Source: Leucocoprinus leucothites
Lineage: Eukaryota; Basidiomycota; Agaricomycetes; Agaricales; Agaricaceae
Reading direction: 5' to 3'
Length of the DNA stretch: 64,000 nucleotides
Assembly: GCA_013368445.1 (NCBI GenBank)
Contig: JAACJO010000002.1
Span: 1,364,001-1,428,000 of the forward strand
Part shown: positions 48,434 through 60,346 of the stretch, piece after piece
Layout: every line of letters begins with the position of its first letter
Position numbering within the stretch: the stretch's first letter is position 1
The notes under the pieces: generated by a model
Database searches by the model: none
What the model was told of the DNA's origin: nothing
The model's input: only the letters and a program-made list of their open reading frames with translations
Made by a program: the position numbers and the translations under genes

Positions 48434-49843
48434 TCATTTCTTTCGGGAAGCCAAAAAGCGCACCCGTCTGCGGTCCTTCATGATGACCTCCGTCCATGTG
48501 TCCTCCTCCTCGTTCATGAGATAGTCCCGAGGCCAACTCGGATACGTTAGCTGGGGTATAAACTGGCAGTATTCCCGCAACGCATCTTCACCCTCCTCAT
48601 CAGCATCCGATAAATTCTCATCCAGCCACTTGTCCCAGTCTCCGGAAGAACCCAACATGATGCGGGGATCAAACGTTCCGATCCTAATGCTCTCCATTTT
48701 ATCCCATCGCTCCTTATCCTTAGACGTGCTGTGCTTCATGGGAGGAATATAATAGAGGAGGTCAACGGGTACCAGAATGACAAAATGCCTCATATTTCTG
48801 GGGAGACATTTCTGTACCTCTGTCGCAATAGCATATACCAAGTCTATTGCCTTCCTGGATTCCCCCTTCTTGACCGTAACGAGCATGTACACACGCATAT
48901 GTGTGAGATTATCGAGAGAGCTAAGACTCTTCCATGATGAGAGTTGAGGCTCTTTGGAGATGAGGTCAAGGCGGGTGACATGGCGAAACAATGGGAGGTG
49001 GAACATGTTTTCATCCTTCGGTAACAGGTTGATGTCGAGGCATAGGGTCCTCAACTTCGGCCAATGTCTCATTGTCAGAATTGCGGTCAACTCCTCCTTC
49101 CGGTCAGACCAGCATTCGAGGCTCGTGAGATTATCACAAACGGGTAACAACTTGAGCTCGAAGTCGCTGTCCTCGGACCTGATCTGGTTGTTTGTATAGA
49201 TCCGCTTGACGCTTTTAGCATAGAATTCCTTCGGTCTGGAATAGAAAGTCCTCTCGTACAGTGGCAAAACCTTATCTGCACGGTATTCAAAGTCGTGGGG
49301 GAGAATGATCGAGACATAAAGGAAGGGTTCAAGCCTAGTAATGGTTAAGTCTGAGGACCGTGACGATGTCAGGATGAAAAAGATGCACCATTCCCTAACG
49401 TTTCGCGAAATATATATCCATTCACTTGGGCGTGCTTCCTCTTCAAAAGAGCGGTACGCTATCTCAAAGATGCGCTTCTGGAGCTCAGGGGGCAAATCGC
49501 AAAACCTCGGAAACTCATGCAGGGGCTTCACCACTGCAACAGTTCCTGCTTTTGTCGCGCTGGACGAAACCAGATGTTTATGTTGCGGTGGCTGAGTATG
49601 CTTAGCCGATTGATCAGCTGGTCGCTGCATTGGTTGAGGCGGTTTGGATGACTGGGACGGAGTGGAATGAGGTTGAAGATTATTCGGCTCCGCGTTGGTC
49701 GTTTTCCGCTTTTTATTCTTTCTTTTCTTTTTTTTGCGACCCGGTTGCTCTCCACCTCCACCTTCCGTATTCGCCAGAGTAGTTGAGAGATTGGAAGTCG
49801 GATTCTTGCTTTGGTTGTTCACTGTGGCGGATGGCTGTTCCAT
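48434..49843 (-). CDS. F-box-like / LRR-like protein, paralog 2
   Basis: Two exons read downward, 49389-49843 and 48434-49334, give 451 residues. The N-terminal 125 residues are polar, with a basic cluster (GRKKKKRKNKKRK) resembling a nuclear localisation signal, then FCDLPPELQKRIFEIAY, an F-box-like helix. The 54-nt intron (49335-49388) is in frame and has no stop. Splicing is supported because it cuts a Trp codon (REW/LEPFLY) exactly where the paralogs have their intron. Downstream, VKRIYTNNQ, LLPVCDNLTSLECWS and HWPKLRTLCLDINLLP align with paralog 4. The start at 49843 (MEQPSATVNN) has a good context (CAAGCCATGG). A farther in-frame ATG at 49933 is possible. Confidence 0.78.
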   Translation of the reverse strand: MEQPSATVNNQSKNPTSNLSTTLANTEGGGGEQPGRKKKKRKNKKRKTTNAEPNNLQPHSTPSQSSKPPQPMQRPADQSAKHTQPPQHKHLVSSSATKAGTVAVVKPLHEFPRFCDLPPELQKRIFEIAYRSFEEEARPSEWIYISRNVREWCIFFILTSSRSSDLTITRLEPFLYVSIILPHDFEYRADKVLPLYERTFYSRPKEFYAKSVKRIYTNNQIRSEDSDFELKLLPVCDNLTSLECWSDRKEELTAILTMRHWPKLRTLCLDINLLPKDENMFHLPLFRHVTRLDLISKEPQLSSWKSLSSLDNLTHMRVYMLVTVKKGESRKAIDLVYAIATEVQKCLPRNMRHFVILVPVDLLYYIPPMKHSTSKDKERWDKMESIRIGTFDPRIMLGSSGDWDKWLDENLSDADEEGEDALREYCQFIPQLTYPSWPRDYLMNEEEDTWTEVIMKDRRRVRFLASRKK

Positions 49844-50481
49844 GGCTTGGGGAAACAGGGAAGAACAAGACTGGGGAGAAGTAGGCGGAAGACGCAAGAG
49901 CCCCTCTCCGGTGTACAATAAGTATCCCAACATTTAAAGGGGGATTGGACAATATGAATAGCATTATGTATAAAGTCGGGAGAAGGCCGAGCTATTACAT
50001 ACATAGTTCTTAGCCGCGCGACAAACACAGCTCAAGCTATCCCGATTTTCATGGGGCCTCGAGTCCCCAGCTTAATCGAACGCTGAGCGTAAAAACAAGG
50101 CAGAAGGAGGTTGTGGTAGCTCGACCAGCAGGATGGTCTCAACATGGATCGTGTTGACATCTCGGATCACCGCCATGATGATGCTTTACCGTTTCTGTTC
50201 CGAGTCTACCTCCGGGTGTCCCTGAAGGTGTCTCATCAACTCAAACAGTGTTAAGGCCATCCGGGTGACCAACCCGAATTTATCGCATATAGACCTTTTC
50301 ACCTACTCACCTATATCACAACTTATCTATGCCATCGTCGTCATCGGGCAACACTTTTCATAAAGATGACTATCATTCAAATTCTCTTGTGTCATAGTTA
50401 TCGATTACGGCGCTCAAGGTGACCGATCTGGGTCTCCTCTAGAATACACTACGAAATCTGCTCTGTTCTGCTGGTGTCATA

Positions 50482-51776
50482 ATGGCCAGGACGAAACCCA
50501 TACCTCTCAGGAAACGAACCCCTCCCCCTCCTTGGCCTTCTGAAGAGCAGATAAGGCTCTTCTCGAACTTACCCCAGGAGGTGATAAGAAGGATATTTGA
50601 GATTGCAACCGAGGACTGGCAAAGCATAAAGCCTAATCTAGCGCTTGTATCACACTCGTTGAGGAAATTGTTCGTTTCAGATTTCCGGACCTGATCCACC
50701 CTTATATGAACGCTCATTAATCATCGTTATATGCTTTAGAGTGGAGTCGCGCCTATACGAACACTTGTACTTTCGGGCGGCCCAGCCAGACCCCTTCGCT
50801 TTGTTCTATCGCACATTCTGTGAAAGGGATAAATCTACTACGAGGAGTCCAACGTTCTATCGCGAGAACGTTCGAACATTTGAGGTGCGAGGGCCCGCGC
50901 GCATGGTAGCGCAAGAAACCTCGGACACCTACACCGTGATCAAAGAACTAGTCGGACTAGGAAGTCTGATCTTCACGGGGGGTGTTCAGGTTTTGCAAAC
51001 CTTTCTTGAATCGTACTCAGAACGGGTCACCTCATTGCCCAATACGAGCAGAGACCTCGTGGGGTCAAAGGATCAGTTTCCGTACAAAAATCTGCGGAAA
51101 CTGGGATTCTCGGCATACTCCTTCAACTTCCGAGTCAGATGATGGCAATATTTTAAACCATCACATCTTCAAAGACATTACCCACCTCGCACTCGATGTA
51201 TTTACTCCTTACTCTCCTTGGGAATCTTTCACCCAACTCTCTGCCCCCACCCACCTCAGCTTCAATCTCATAGACCGTGACGACACGGAGGGCCTCGGGT
51301 TGGGCCGTTGCATCACAACTCTCCTCAGCTCGTGTCCTCGAAATCTCCATATAATCATATTCCCTTGCATCGACGAGAGATATCTCGGTGGATATCATAT
51401 CCACTATGACGACTGGGACTACAAGAGAGATGACCCAAGCAGGATGAGGGGCATGCTAGCTCCTTATGTTTTGCGCATCATTCCGGAGTTGCCTGTCGAG
51501 GATTGGGGTCAGTATTGTACCGATCTACCTCAAAACTCCAAGGTCAGCTTGAGCGAGCTTCACCTGATGTGGCGAATGGCTCTCGGTCTCCTTGATCCCC
51601 GCATTGTCGTTGCAAGTTGCATAACCCTGCCCAGTGACCTCGTTTTCCGAGACGAGGTCATAGACCATTTTTCAGAGTACTATCAGTTTGGATCGGTTAT
51701 GAAAAAGGACCGTTGGAGTGTTGCTGAGGAGATTGTCAAGAAGAGGCGCTCTCGTTTACAGACTACCACCACCTAA
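50482..51776 (+). CDS. F-box-like / LRR-like protein, paralog 3, apparently frameshifted
   Basis: Exon 1 is 50482-50669, starting MARTKPIPLRKRTPPPPW and including LFSNLPQEVIRRIFEIAT, the F-box-like helix. Exon 2 starts at 50740; the intron again has phase 2, as in the paralogs. The exon 2 frame runs through YRENVRTFEV and NLRKLGFSAYSFNF, then meets a stop at about 51139. The continuation (DDGNILNHHIFKDITHLAL to KKRRSRLQTTTT) is in the +1 frame and ends at 51776. Both halves align with the same region of paralog 4, and no intron of workable length joins them. A one- or two-base indel near 51125-51140 is the simplest reading: pseudogene or sequence error. Full length would be about 400 residues. 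Confidence 0.65.
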
Positions 51777-51965
51777 TTGTAAGGTAGAAATTCAGAAAAC
51801 GGCGGTTTTGGCGGGCCCGTCCCGGTTCATTGAAATATTGAGTGCATGCAGTCAATACCATGAAAAATATTAAACGTGCATTTGTAGATTATCTAAATCA
51901 TCCAGTCGGTACATTGTATTACTGAAAGGACTTCCCCTAATTTCCCTGTATTCGACTTGAACCGT

Positions 51966-53372
51966 TTAGTCGCGTGGTGCTTGTCGCTTGGTCGCAATCA
52001 TCTCCACTTCCTTCCAAGTGAACCGTTCTTCCAGAAATTGCCTAGGCTGAACCACATCGCGCAGTAGAACAACGAGCTCCTCATAACGGTCGATTTTTTC
52101 TTGATCTTCAGGTTCCATGTCATATTGCAGCTCATTCTCTGAGTAGCAGCCTAACAGAATCCTGCTATCGAACTTCCCGAGTCTGATGGCGTCGAAATCG
52201 TCCCATCTCTCTAGATCTTCAGTGATGATGCCTTCCCGGAGCCGATCGACACCCATGAAAAGAACGAGGTATTGAAGGTTTGGTGGAAGACAAGGCTTAG
52301 CCGTCGAAGCCAGTGCGACTACTTCATCCATGGCAGCAGCGGACCCATCTGCCTCCGAAGGGACCTTGATGCGCATGTGCGTTAGACTCTGAAGGCCATT
52401 CAAGTCTTTCCAAAAACTTGAAGGTAGCCGGTTGTTATGGCGGGCAGCCATATCGAGGTGAGTGACATGCTGGAAAATGGGAGAGGAGAATGGGGAGTCA
52501 TTGTGAGGAAAGAGGTCAATGTTGATGCAAAGTGTTTTCAACTTTGGAAAATATGACGTTTGGATGAACGACCTAAGCTCCTCTGATGGCTCCGACCAAC
52601 ACTCCAGATTTTGAATGTTGGTGCAAACAGAAAGAAGGTCGACATCGAGCGGGACCTTACGCTTCCGGTCTGCATTCGTATAGATACTTCGCACGTATTT
52701 TGTGTAAAATGACATCGGTTTCGTCCCCGATCCAAGGGTCCTTGATAGGAGTTCAGCTCGCTGCTCTGGTATCCCATAGTAGTGCGGCAAAAGAATGGTT
52801 CGGTATACCAGAGGATCAATCCTACGGAAACTCATAAGGAACTGTCAAAGCCGAAGGTCTCAGGTACACATACCAATCCCTGACCTTGCGTGACACAAGG
52901 GTGAGCTGGACACCATTGCTGGGCTCTTCCTGATAATAGGCGATCTTAAAGATAGAACGCTGAAACTCATCAGGAAACTTTCTGAAGATCGGGAACCATT
53001 CGAGGCCCTTCGCGGCTAGTTCTTCGAGTAACTTGTCCTTTTCCGCGCGTCTGCGCGCTCGGCGGCGAGTATGCGATCGTTCGTTCCTTTTCATCTTCGC
53101 TGCTTCGGACAACTTGCGTTTCTTCTTTGGTTTCCCATTTCTAGAATCTCCACTTCTGGACTCCTCATTTGGTGCACTCGTACCAGAGGCTGTGTCGCCT
53201 ATGTTCAGCCCCGGCCAATCATCGTACGGTTGGCTAGCGCGGCTGCAGTTTGCTCGAGGATCTATCTGTTCATTTATGAACAATCATATATTGGTACCGG
53301 TCAACAATTCCATGTTTGAGCTGAAGGAGTACACACCTCAAGTTTCGGCAAAAATGTCGATGAAGAAGTCAT
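51966..53372 (-). CDS. F-box-like / LRR-like protein, paralog 4
   Basis: Three exons read downward, 53337-53372, 52874-53265 and 51966-52821, give 427 residues. The first exon (MTSSSTFLPKLE) is tentative: it uses a GTGTGT donor and a 71-nt intron, while a nearer ATG at about 53313 would need a 36-nt intron. A basic segment (GKPKKKRKLSEAAKMKRNER and following Arg-rich residues) is a likely nuclear localisation signal. FRKFPDEFQRSIFKIAY is the F-box-like helix. The second intron splits the Trp codon in VRDW, as in the paralogs. YVRSIYTNAD, NIQNLECWSEPSEELRS and YFPKLKTLCINIDLFP align with paralog 2. The frame is open. Convergent with paralog 3, 189 bp apart. Confidence 0.75.
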
Positions 53373-54796
53373 CCAGACTTTTCGGCGGTTGTGGGCAAGG
53401 TTGAAGCAATAACTGGTTCAGAAGTTTGCTTGTCCCATGCATGGTGACTTCTACTTATGTACATGTAGCGCGGAGGAAGGAGTAATCTGAAGGAGGGCCT
53501 TCTGAATAGCCAGGCAATACAGAAATTTAGGTATGCTAGGGTTCCGACTACTAATGCCGTTATCGTTAGTCATTCGGGTTTTCACGTACTCAGAAGTATC
53601 AAACGCTCTATTATAGCCCGATCGAAGCAGTCCTGAACACATTGATTCTGCTGGGGCTTACCATCTCTACTCGGTTGGAAACCTGAAATCTGAGTCCGCA
53701 CTGTTTCTGATTATAGCCATCGTAGATCCCTCACAAACAGGTCCACCTTGAAGTTTGGCTCCAACCTTGAGCTTCTGTTTACTCAGCCCTCACTAGAGAA
53801 TAATGGCTTGATAATTTACCATCAACGCGGAAGGAAGACGAGACAGTTTAAAGCTTGGATGTCAGAAATGCAGCCAAGCCGGAGCTGCGAACCTAGAGAT
53901 ACGTGGAGTCTAAACAGTGTTTCGGAAATCATCCGGGGGTCGGTGATCGTCGAAGCAGGCCTAGGGTACTGAGGTAGGAGAACAAGAGACTCTTGTGCGC
54001 CACAACAAAGCTAGTAACTTTGGAAGTTCAGAAGGCTACTGCACTGTCAACACCGTATCTATGGCTCGTTGACTTGCGCGTTACCAATCCTAATATGTGA
54101 TAGATCCAGTGGGGGCCGAGAGTGAAGGGGATCTCTTTATCCTCTTACACCGATCATATCAAGGTTTCGTATCAAGATAAGAAGGAGGAGGTGCTAAAAG
54201 ACGTTAATCAAGCTTTCCCATAATGCTATGGTCAGAGAAGTTTTGAAAAAGAACAAGAGCTGAGTCGATCCCAAGGAATAAACGAATAAGAAACCCTAAC
54301 TCAAGTTGTGTGTAAGCGCTTACAATCAACGCCGCAAAAAATCAGGGGCTCGGAACAAGCCGATAAAGGAGAGTGCAAAGTCGAGGATTCAGCCAGGTTG
54401 TGGTCTCTTTAGAGCCGAGGTGCACCAACTAGCCGGCTGTGTCAGTAAAAGTCGAGCGAAGCCAGCCGGCACGGCGAGTGGTCCTCCCGTTGAGGTGGCG
54501 CAAGCCTGCCATTGCATAGATGTTGGTGACAGGCTCATGCCGTCGCTTTTCGTGTTCCGCGCCGAACTTCCCACAGTACGCTGTTCCCGGAACGCGTCAA
54601 GTCGGCATCGGCCGGATTGTTGTCATATCCACTCCGGGCTAATGAGAGTCCACATTGCTCGTCCTCCATCATGCCGGCCTACATACGCATTCCACGAATG
54701 CTCCCCGTATTTAACCACGCGGTCGATTCTCCTTTGGCTCATCATAAACATCATCTCTTGAATTCGTAAAAGCTATCAATTGCTCGCTAATTCGTC
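53373..54796. other. Intergenic
   Basis: About 1.4 kb without a supported gene. A 151-codon frame at 54306-54761 has no motif and an irregular composition. The region probably holds the promoters of paralog 4 (left) and of the small gene at 54797 (right). Confidence 0.5.
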
Positions 54797-55423
54797 ATGT
54801 ATCCCCACTATCCTCACTACTGGAGGCGTGGACCCAGCCGCCTTCTCTGGTTTATCGTCGGCGCTGGAGCTGCAACTTGGTGGCACAAACACCATGAAAT
54901 GCACAAACACGAATGGACTTGGGGTCACTGCCGCCGTGCCGCTATCCAGAACCCTCCTCCCAATACGCCCCCGTCCACAGACGGATCTGATGCGAATACC
55001 TCCGACTCGTCTTTCTCATTAAAGAATCTACCGAGGTCAATCAATAATATACCTCCTGCTGGTTGGAGCTGGGCCGAGAGGCAAGAGGCAGAGAAATACA
55101 AGGAACAACAGGATCATTTGGCCGATCTACGGAAGCAGGCAACTGATGCTGTAAGCTTATCTTTGACTATCGCGCGTTTAATTGATCTGACGCCTTGTCT
55201 TTTCTTCAGATGAGCGATATGACTGAAGCAACACTCGAATCCATCCTCTCGGGTGCAGAGGCATTAAGAGCTGTGAGAATTCCTTTCTCTTTGAGCTTAC
55301 CTCCTGTGTTAACTCACATGCAAACAGAAACTCATAGCAAGCCGTGAGCTTCGCAAGAAACAAGAGGAACAGCTCAAGCGAGAGATTGCCGAACAAGAGA
55401 AAAATCCTCCTCGCCTCATTTAA
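54797..55423 (+). CDS. Small protein with N-terminal membrane segment, function unknown
   Basis: Three exons, 54797-55150, 55210-55272 and 55328-55423, give 170 residues. The start MYPHYPHYWRRGPSRLLWF leads into a short hydrophobic stretch (FIVGAGAAT), then a His-rich segment (WWHKHHEMHKHEW), a Pro/Ser linker, GWSWAERQEAEKYKEQQ and a charged helical tail ending NPPRLI. Splice ends are clean and all phases are zero. The layout suggests a single-pass, possibly mitochondrial or ER membrane protein. The His cluster could bind metal, but that is speculation. I do not recognise the family. Confidence 0.65.
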
Positions 55424-55588
55424 CTCTGCGATTTTCTTTATATTCTTTATTTATTTCCTAGTCGTGTCCTCCTTGCTTTCTCGGACCCCTGTACTATTAC
55501 ATTTCAACTCGTCTCCTGTAATTAAACACGACCCAAGGCTCATCATAAATGGTTCTCGTTAAGCAATCCATGTTCTCAAGTCTTACAC

Positions 55589-57505
55589 CTACTTTCGTCC
55601 ATCATCATCCCTGACTGCGGTCCCGTAATCTGGCACATTTGGCATTGCTGCAACAGGCTGTTCCTCGTCAGAGGTACCGAGCTCACCGCGCTTGGTGACA
55701 TAAGATGGTGCCGCAGGCGCAAGAATACGACCTCCCTGTTCTTCCGCTGAAGGACAGGCATTAGATTTCCGGTTTACAGAAAGGAGGACGATACGTACGT
55801 GTTGAATACCAGAAGTACGTGATGAGGCCCGCGATGATGACAACGAACGAGACAAAGTACAACCAGTAAGGGTGGTAGTGCTGCAATAACAAATTCAGTA
55901 TACCATCTCTGGGCCCACGATGTTACATACGTAGAGGAATAAGCCTGAAATGCAGATCAGTCACCCGTTTATTGTTCAAATAGAGGTGATACACTTACCA
56001 AAGAGTAAGCCGAAGAAATCACTCGAGAGTAAGCTGAGATTGAAGAAAGCGGCAGAGGCAAGACGGTAAAGCATCGGGGCGATGGTATATAGGATTACCA
56101 TTGCGGCAGTGTAAGCCATCAACAGGCCGACTGGACCACAGAGTTAGTAATGGGTGGAATGTTACCAAGATAATCTCTGAAGACGCACTGATTGCACCGT
56201 TCCAGGGAACTTCCGTCATGCCTCGCCACTCCAATGCAGAAGCCTGGATTCCGTTCCAAATGAAACCCCACATTCCCAGTTGTCCAACGACTTCGTATAG
56301 GGGCCTTTTTCTAACGAAGAATTCCTCTGTAGCGTTGGCTATAAACAAGAGCATTGTGAGAACTCAAAAACATGTCTGAGAGGAAGACGACGCACTAAAC
56401 CCATAAAGTGTAGCACCAGCAATCATGAATCCATCTCCTTTTGCTCTGTCCAGCGCGGGATAGTTTTTGTCGGTCACGAAATCAGACACGACAAGCAATC
56501 CAAGGCCACCAATGCAGATCAGAACACCCTAAAAATCGTTGATTTAACGCCTGAAAAAAGTAATAAATGCGATTCACGCACCAGGATCTGAGTCCAGTGG
56601 TATTTCGGTCTTAGGTAGACCCACGAGAAAAACATGCAAATGGGTATAGCCCAGCTGTTGTAAGTATGAGCATCTTATAGGACCGCGTCAACGTTCTGGT
56701 ATAACTCACGCATCCAGGAGCATACATGACAGAAGATCGGTGTATTGATACGCCTACGATCCCAAGAATCCATTCAGTATGATCGCCAACTATCAGCACA
56801 AGTATCGGACATACCTTGACTACCAGGAAATTTCCCTCCACATCGCAAGCACCTAAAATAGCATCTAAAACCGCGTGTAAGATGTCAGGATTCGGGAATC
56901 GATTCCTACGATGTCGCCTAGCCCGACGTACATTTCCAGCCATCTCGAAGAATAACCCTTCCCCATCCCTTGAATCCATCTAGCGTCAAGGAAATATGTC
57001 AATGGAAAAGGTCCTACAGAGGTGAGGAGACCTCACATTGATAGATTGTGTAAGGTGTGTAGACAATGAAGAGTGTGAAGTATCTATAAATAGTGTAATC
57101 GGGAGTCAATGAACACCGCCATTTTCCCTGCCCAAGGAAATTTTCGGGAATGTGATAGTCGAGAAATTGTACTCACAAGAAGAACCCTTGTGTCGTCGAC
57201 AACGTCCACCCGCGACTAACTAGTTCCGTCGTCGTTACGTTCGTGCAAGTGATACACAATGACAAGAGTTGCCCAGCCAGTAGAGCCAAGACGAAGTGTT
57301 TGGTCCATATGCTTCTCCAACGTTCCCAAACACTCTTCCAGAAAGCCTTGAACGAGCTGTAGTTAATGGGAGGTCGTGGGCTGGCCTTCTGAACTGCAGG
57401 GGTAGTGGACGAGTCAGGGGTAAGACTTCGTCCCTCGTTTTGGTCGAATGTATCTTTCCTGTCGTCGCCTTGTAACGTCGTGTGCAAGATTTCTGGTGTC
57501 GCCAT
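55589..57505 (-). CDS. SLC35F-type (DMT superfamily) solute transporter
   Basis: A multi-exon gene reading downward from MATPEILHTTLQG at 57505 to the stop at 55589. The polar N terminus is followed by hydrophobic segments. Recognisable patches are FVLALLAGQLLSLCITCTN, GFKGWGRVILRDGWK, CDVEGNFLVVKAYQYTD, LLDAWAIPICMFFSWVYL, ATLYGFSNATEEFFVRKR and YTAAMVILYTIAPML. These match the SLC35F1/F2 group, with about 10 spans expected. I read the joins for the conserved core but did not fix every exon boundary. Substrates of fungal members are not established. The cytosolic C-terminal tail is acidic and ends RDDDGRK. Confidence 0.85.
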
Positions 57506-60254
57506 CGTTAGAGGCTGCCTATAGGTAAGGAAGAGGTTATCATTGAACGATTCAAAACTACTTCTCAGCTTACCACTCGAAACGACACTAACGAAAGACC
57601 CGTGGGGAGAGGGGAGAGGAAGACTGGTCGTCGTAATTGAAGAAGCAAGAGCCTGTCCTTTTGAACCTGGGAGACTGGGTCACACAAGGGGTGCACCGCA
57701 ACTTTCCCAAATTTCTTCAACTGAATGACTGTTTGATTTCATGAGATCTGTCCAGGGACCCGATCTTTCCATTCTCGGGTTCCGCTGGGAGCCTCACCTG
57801 CACAAAAGGCGTAATCAATGTTCCCAGCAGTAAACACCTACAAACCACTTCTTGGTTGGTGCTGCAAGTACTCGGAAGTTGGCTAGAACAAGCTTCCCAA
57901 TCAGCTTTCCCTTCATGTACAGTCTTAAGGACCTGATCAGGAAGTCATGGTATTATTGGATCATTGAACATCGGTGAGAACGAAATTCCTGAAATTTTTG
58001 GGTCTGAACAAGAGGTTATGACCATGCTACAGTAGCTAGGATCAGAATTCAAAACTGATAATAGTGCCTATATATCAAGCCTTCATGATCAGGAGTTTCC
58101 TTTGTACAACGTCATCTCCATTAGACCAGAGACAACATAAGTGTGGCAGGGCTCACAACGGAATCTGAGCTCACAATACTGACCCATCTTCGCCACTTTA
58201 GACCACTCCCTACGTCCCTACCCGAGCTATAATTACACAAGCACACCCGGGCTACTTCACAATCTGCCACCTTCTGGACAGTCATTGCGTCTTTGGAGTT
58301 TGACCATGGCCTTCTTATCATTTTGGAACCCTGTTTGTGCTCGTCTTTTCTGCGCGACGATATTTTTGCTGCGGTTTGGCCTTCTCGATCTTTTCAGCCA
58401 GCTCTCTCGATCAACTATTATCTACCACTATGTATACCCTCAGGCACAGAGCAGTAACATCACATACTCGCCGTGCCTATCACCATCCTTCAGCAGATCT
58501 CGTAGAGTTAACTTCTTGGGTGGCGTGGAGCGGCATAGCTTCCACAAACCCGTATGTTCATCTTTGCTTCAATCACCTGGTCGCAATTCAAGCGCCCGTC
58601 CAACCACAGTCACGGTTTCCTCCGGCAATAATATTCCCGGACACTACACTTACGAGAGAATAACTCCTTCATGACATTTGTGCCTGCAAGTCCCTCAGTA
58701 CGTTCCGGTTCACTCCCATGTCATTTAGCATTCAATCGGTGCCTCAACTGAGGATGGAAAGGCGTATGGTAAGAACATCATCTGCTGACATACAGTACCG
58801 GACTCGCCCTCCGCATATCATTATTCAGTGAAGTACCCCACCGATTCTTCCAGCACTTGAAGCTTTTACTAGGTATTGGTGACCCTCGTACGTCTTTTAT
58901 ACATCGGGATCAAAGGCAAATGCAGCCTCCCTCCCTGAAATCTTCGTCGTTTATTTTCTTCAATACACCATACTTCAGTCTCTGAATCAGTACATATTGT
59001 CCTCCTTGTGGGTCCAGGCCTGTACGATGGCTGATTGGTGATATGCTTCCAAAAAGCGGCCAAGAGAAATTGTTGTTGTGTGCCTTATCTCTTCTCCATC
59101 TTCGGACACAAATAATATGATGCCAGATCTCCTCATTGTTCAAGGACTCGATTCTCATACTAGCTCAAAATCTAGTGCTTACCGAGGACTGCCCAGCTCT
59201 CTGACAGTTGTTCTCTCTTCAGAATCCGTCTCGTCACTGAAAACCCTAAGAAAGACTCTTGCCTTCAAGCGGAGTCGTTCACGTCAAACGTGGGATTCAG
59301 CAACACCTACGAGGGCATCAGTTAACGAGACCCCGCTCAAAGACTCTGGTGGTTTTACTAAATTAGAATCGCCTTCAGACCTTCCACACGAGGTACTCCA
59401 CCATAACCTGTCGAGCTGTTGTCCTATTTCCAATGTCTCTCCCCCCTCCGAATGTTACAGAGGTCTCTTAAGATCTCGGCGCTCATAGCTGCAACTCCAA
59501 TCTCAACATTACGCCCAGACATGTTCCCTGGATCAAGTGAGTAGGAATCCTCATAAAAAGATTTTCTGTGTTTCAGGAGGTACTACTTACTTCTTTTAGG
59601 TACGAAATCTGCGCTCCCAGTGGATCAGCGAACTCTAGGGCGCACCAATAAAAATAAAGATACTGATATTCCAGTTTACATCAGATTAAGCGCTCTATGG
59701 GCGGCCGCTTCGGTCATTTGTAGGCGAATGTCATGGCCCTCACGGGGCACGCCTTGCCCGTAGCATTGAGTGAAGTTCGGGGAATATAGTATCGAGTGCT
59801 GAGCTTAAGCCAACGAAGGGACATAGCACTCCGGAGGTTTTGAGTGTCTAAAAGCATATTTAGTTAAGACAGGTAAGTAGGCTCCCCAGTTTTAGGAACC
59901 TCGGTTCCGCTTTTTGTCTCCGCATGTTTTCAGGTTTTTGCACCGTTGGCTTGTCAGGCGTTGCCGCATCAAATCTGTCTGTGGGTAGAGGTATCGCCGC
60001 TATACTTGACGCGTTGATGCCATTTTGCAATTACTTTGTGGATGCTGTCATTGATCATCACAGCGTAGCTTCTCAGATTCCATTGGTGCACGCTAAAGTA
60101 TGGCTTTCGCCGAGATCCCTGGTTCTTTCCTTCTCCTTTGGATCGAAATGGATGTCATGTCAGCTCGGGCAAAGGAAGAACAGATACCCCATACACTTCC
60201 CTCTGGGGCTTACGAACATCCGCCATTACCGATCACTGATCATCGACTAATAGG
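57506..60254. other. Intergenic with short unsupported frames
   Basis: About 2.7 kb. A 129-codon frame at 58285-58674 starts with a hydrophobic stretch, but an overlapping frame of similar length shares the interval and neither has a motif. An F-box-like fragment near 59.1-59.6 kb is listed separately. The rest shows nothing I can support. Confidence 0.45.
59114..59580 (+). other. Possible F-box gene fragment
   Basis: A frame beginning MMPDLLIVQGLD runs through a Ser/Thr/Arg-rich stretch into SPSDLPHEVLHHNLSS, close to the F-box core (LPxEvLxxIL). An intron-like gap then leads (acceptor TTACAG near 59459) into RSLKISALIAATPISTLRPD. The donor and the 3' end are not clear, and the normal F-box continuation is missing. 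It may be a degraded or partial F-box gene. Confidence 0.3.
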
Positions 60255-60264
60255 TATATAAAAG
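60255..60264 (+). promoter_or_regulatory. TATA box of the desaturase gene
   Basis: TATATAAAAG lies 83-92 bp upstream of the ATG at 60347. Strong motif and normal spacing. Confidence 0.6.
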
Positions 60265-60346
60265 CTTTTGGCTTTTTGGGTTTGCGGAGGCAGCAACCAC
60301 CAGACACCCCCTTTCCCCTGGCCGTCACAAGGCCTCACTGAACCTT

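Noticed and set aside
49844..49933. Longer N terminus for F-box-like paralog 2
   Set aside because: The extra 30 residues are not like the paralogs, and the ATG at 49843 has the better context; they are more likely 5' leader.
54306..54761. 151-codon frame
   Set aside because: Composition is irregular, with no domain, no hydrophobic pattern and no spliced extension; it lies in the probable promoter of the gene at 54797.
58285..58674. 129-codon frame with a hydrophobic start
   Set aside because: A second frame of similar length overlaps it, no motif or splice signal is seen, and no transcript landmarks fit.
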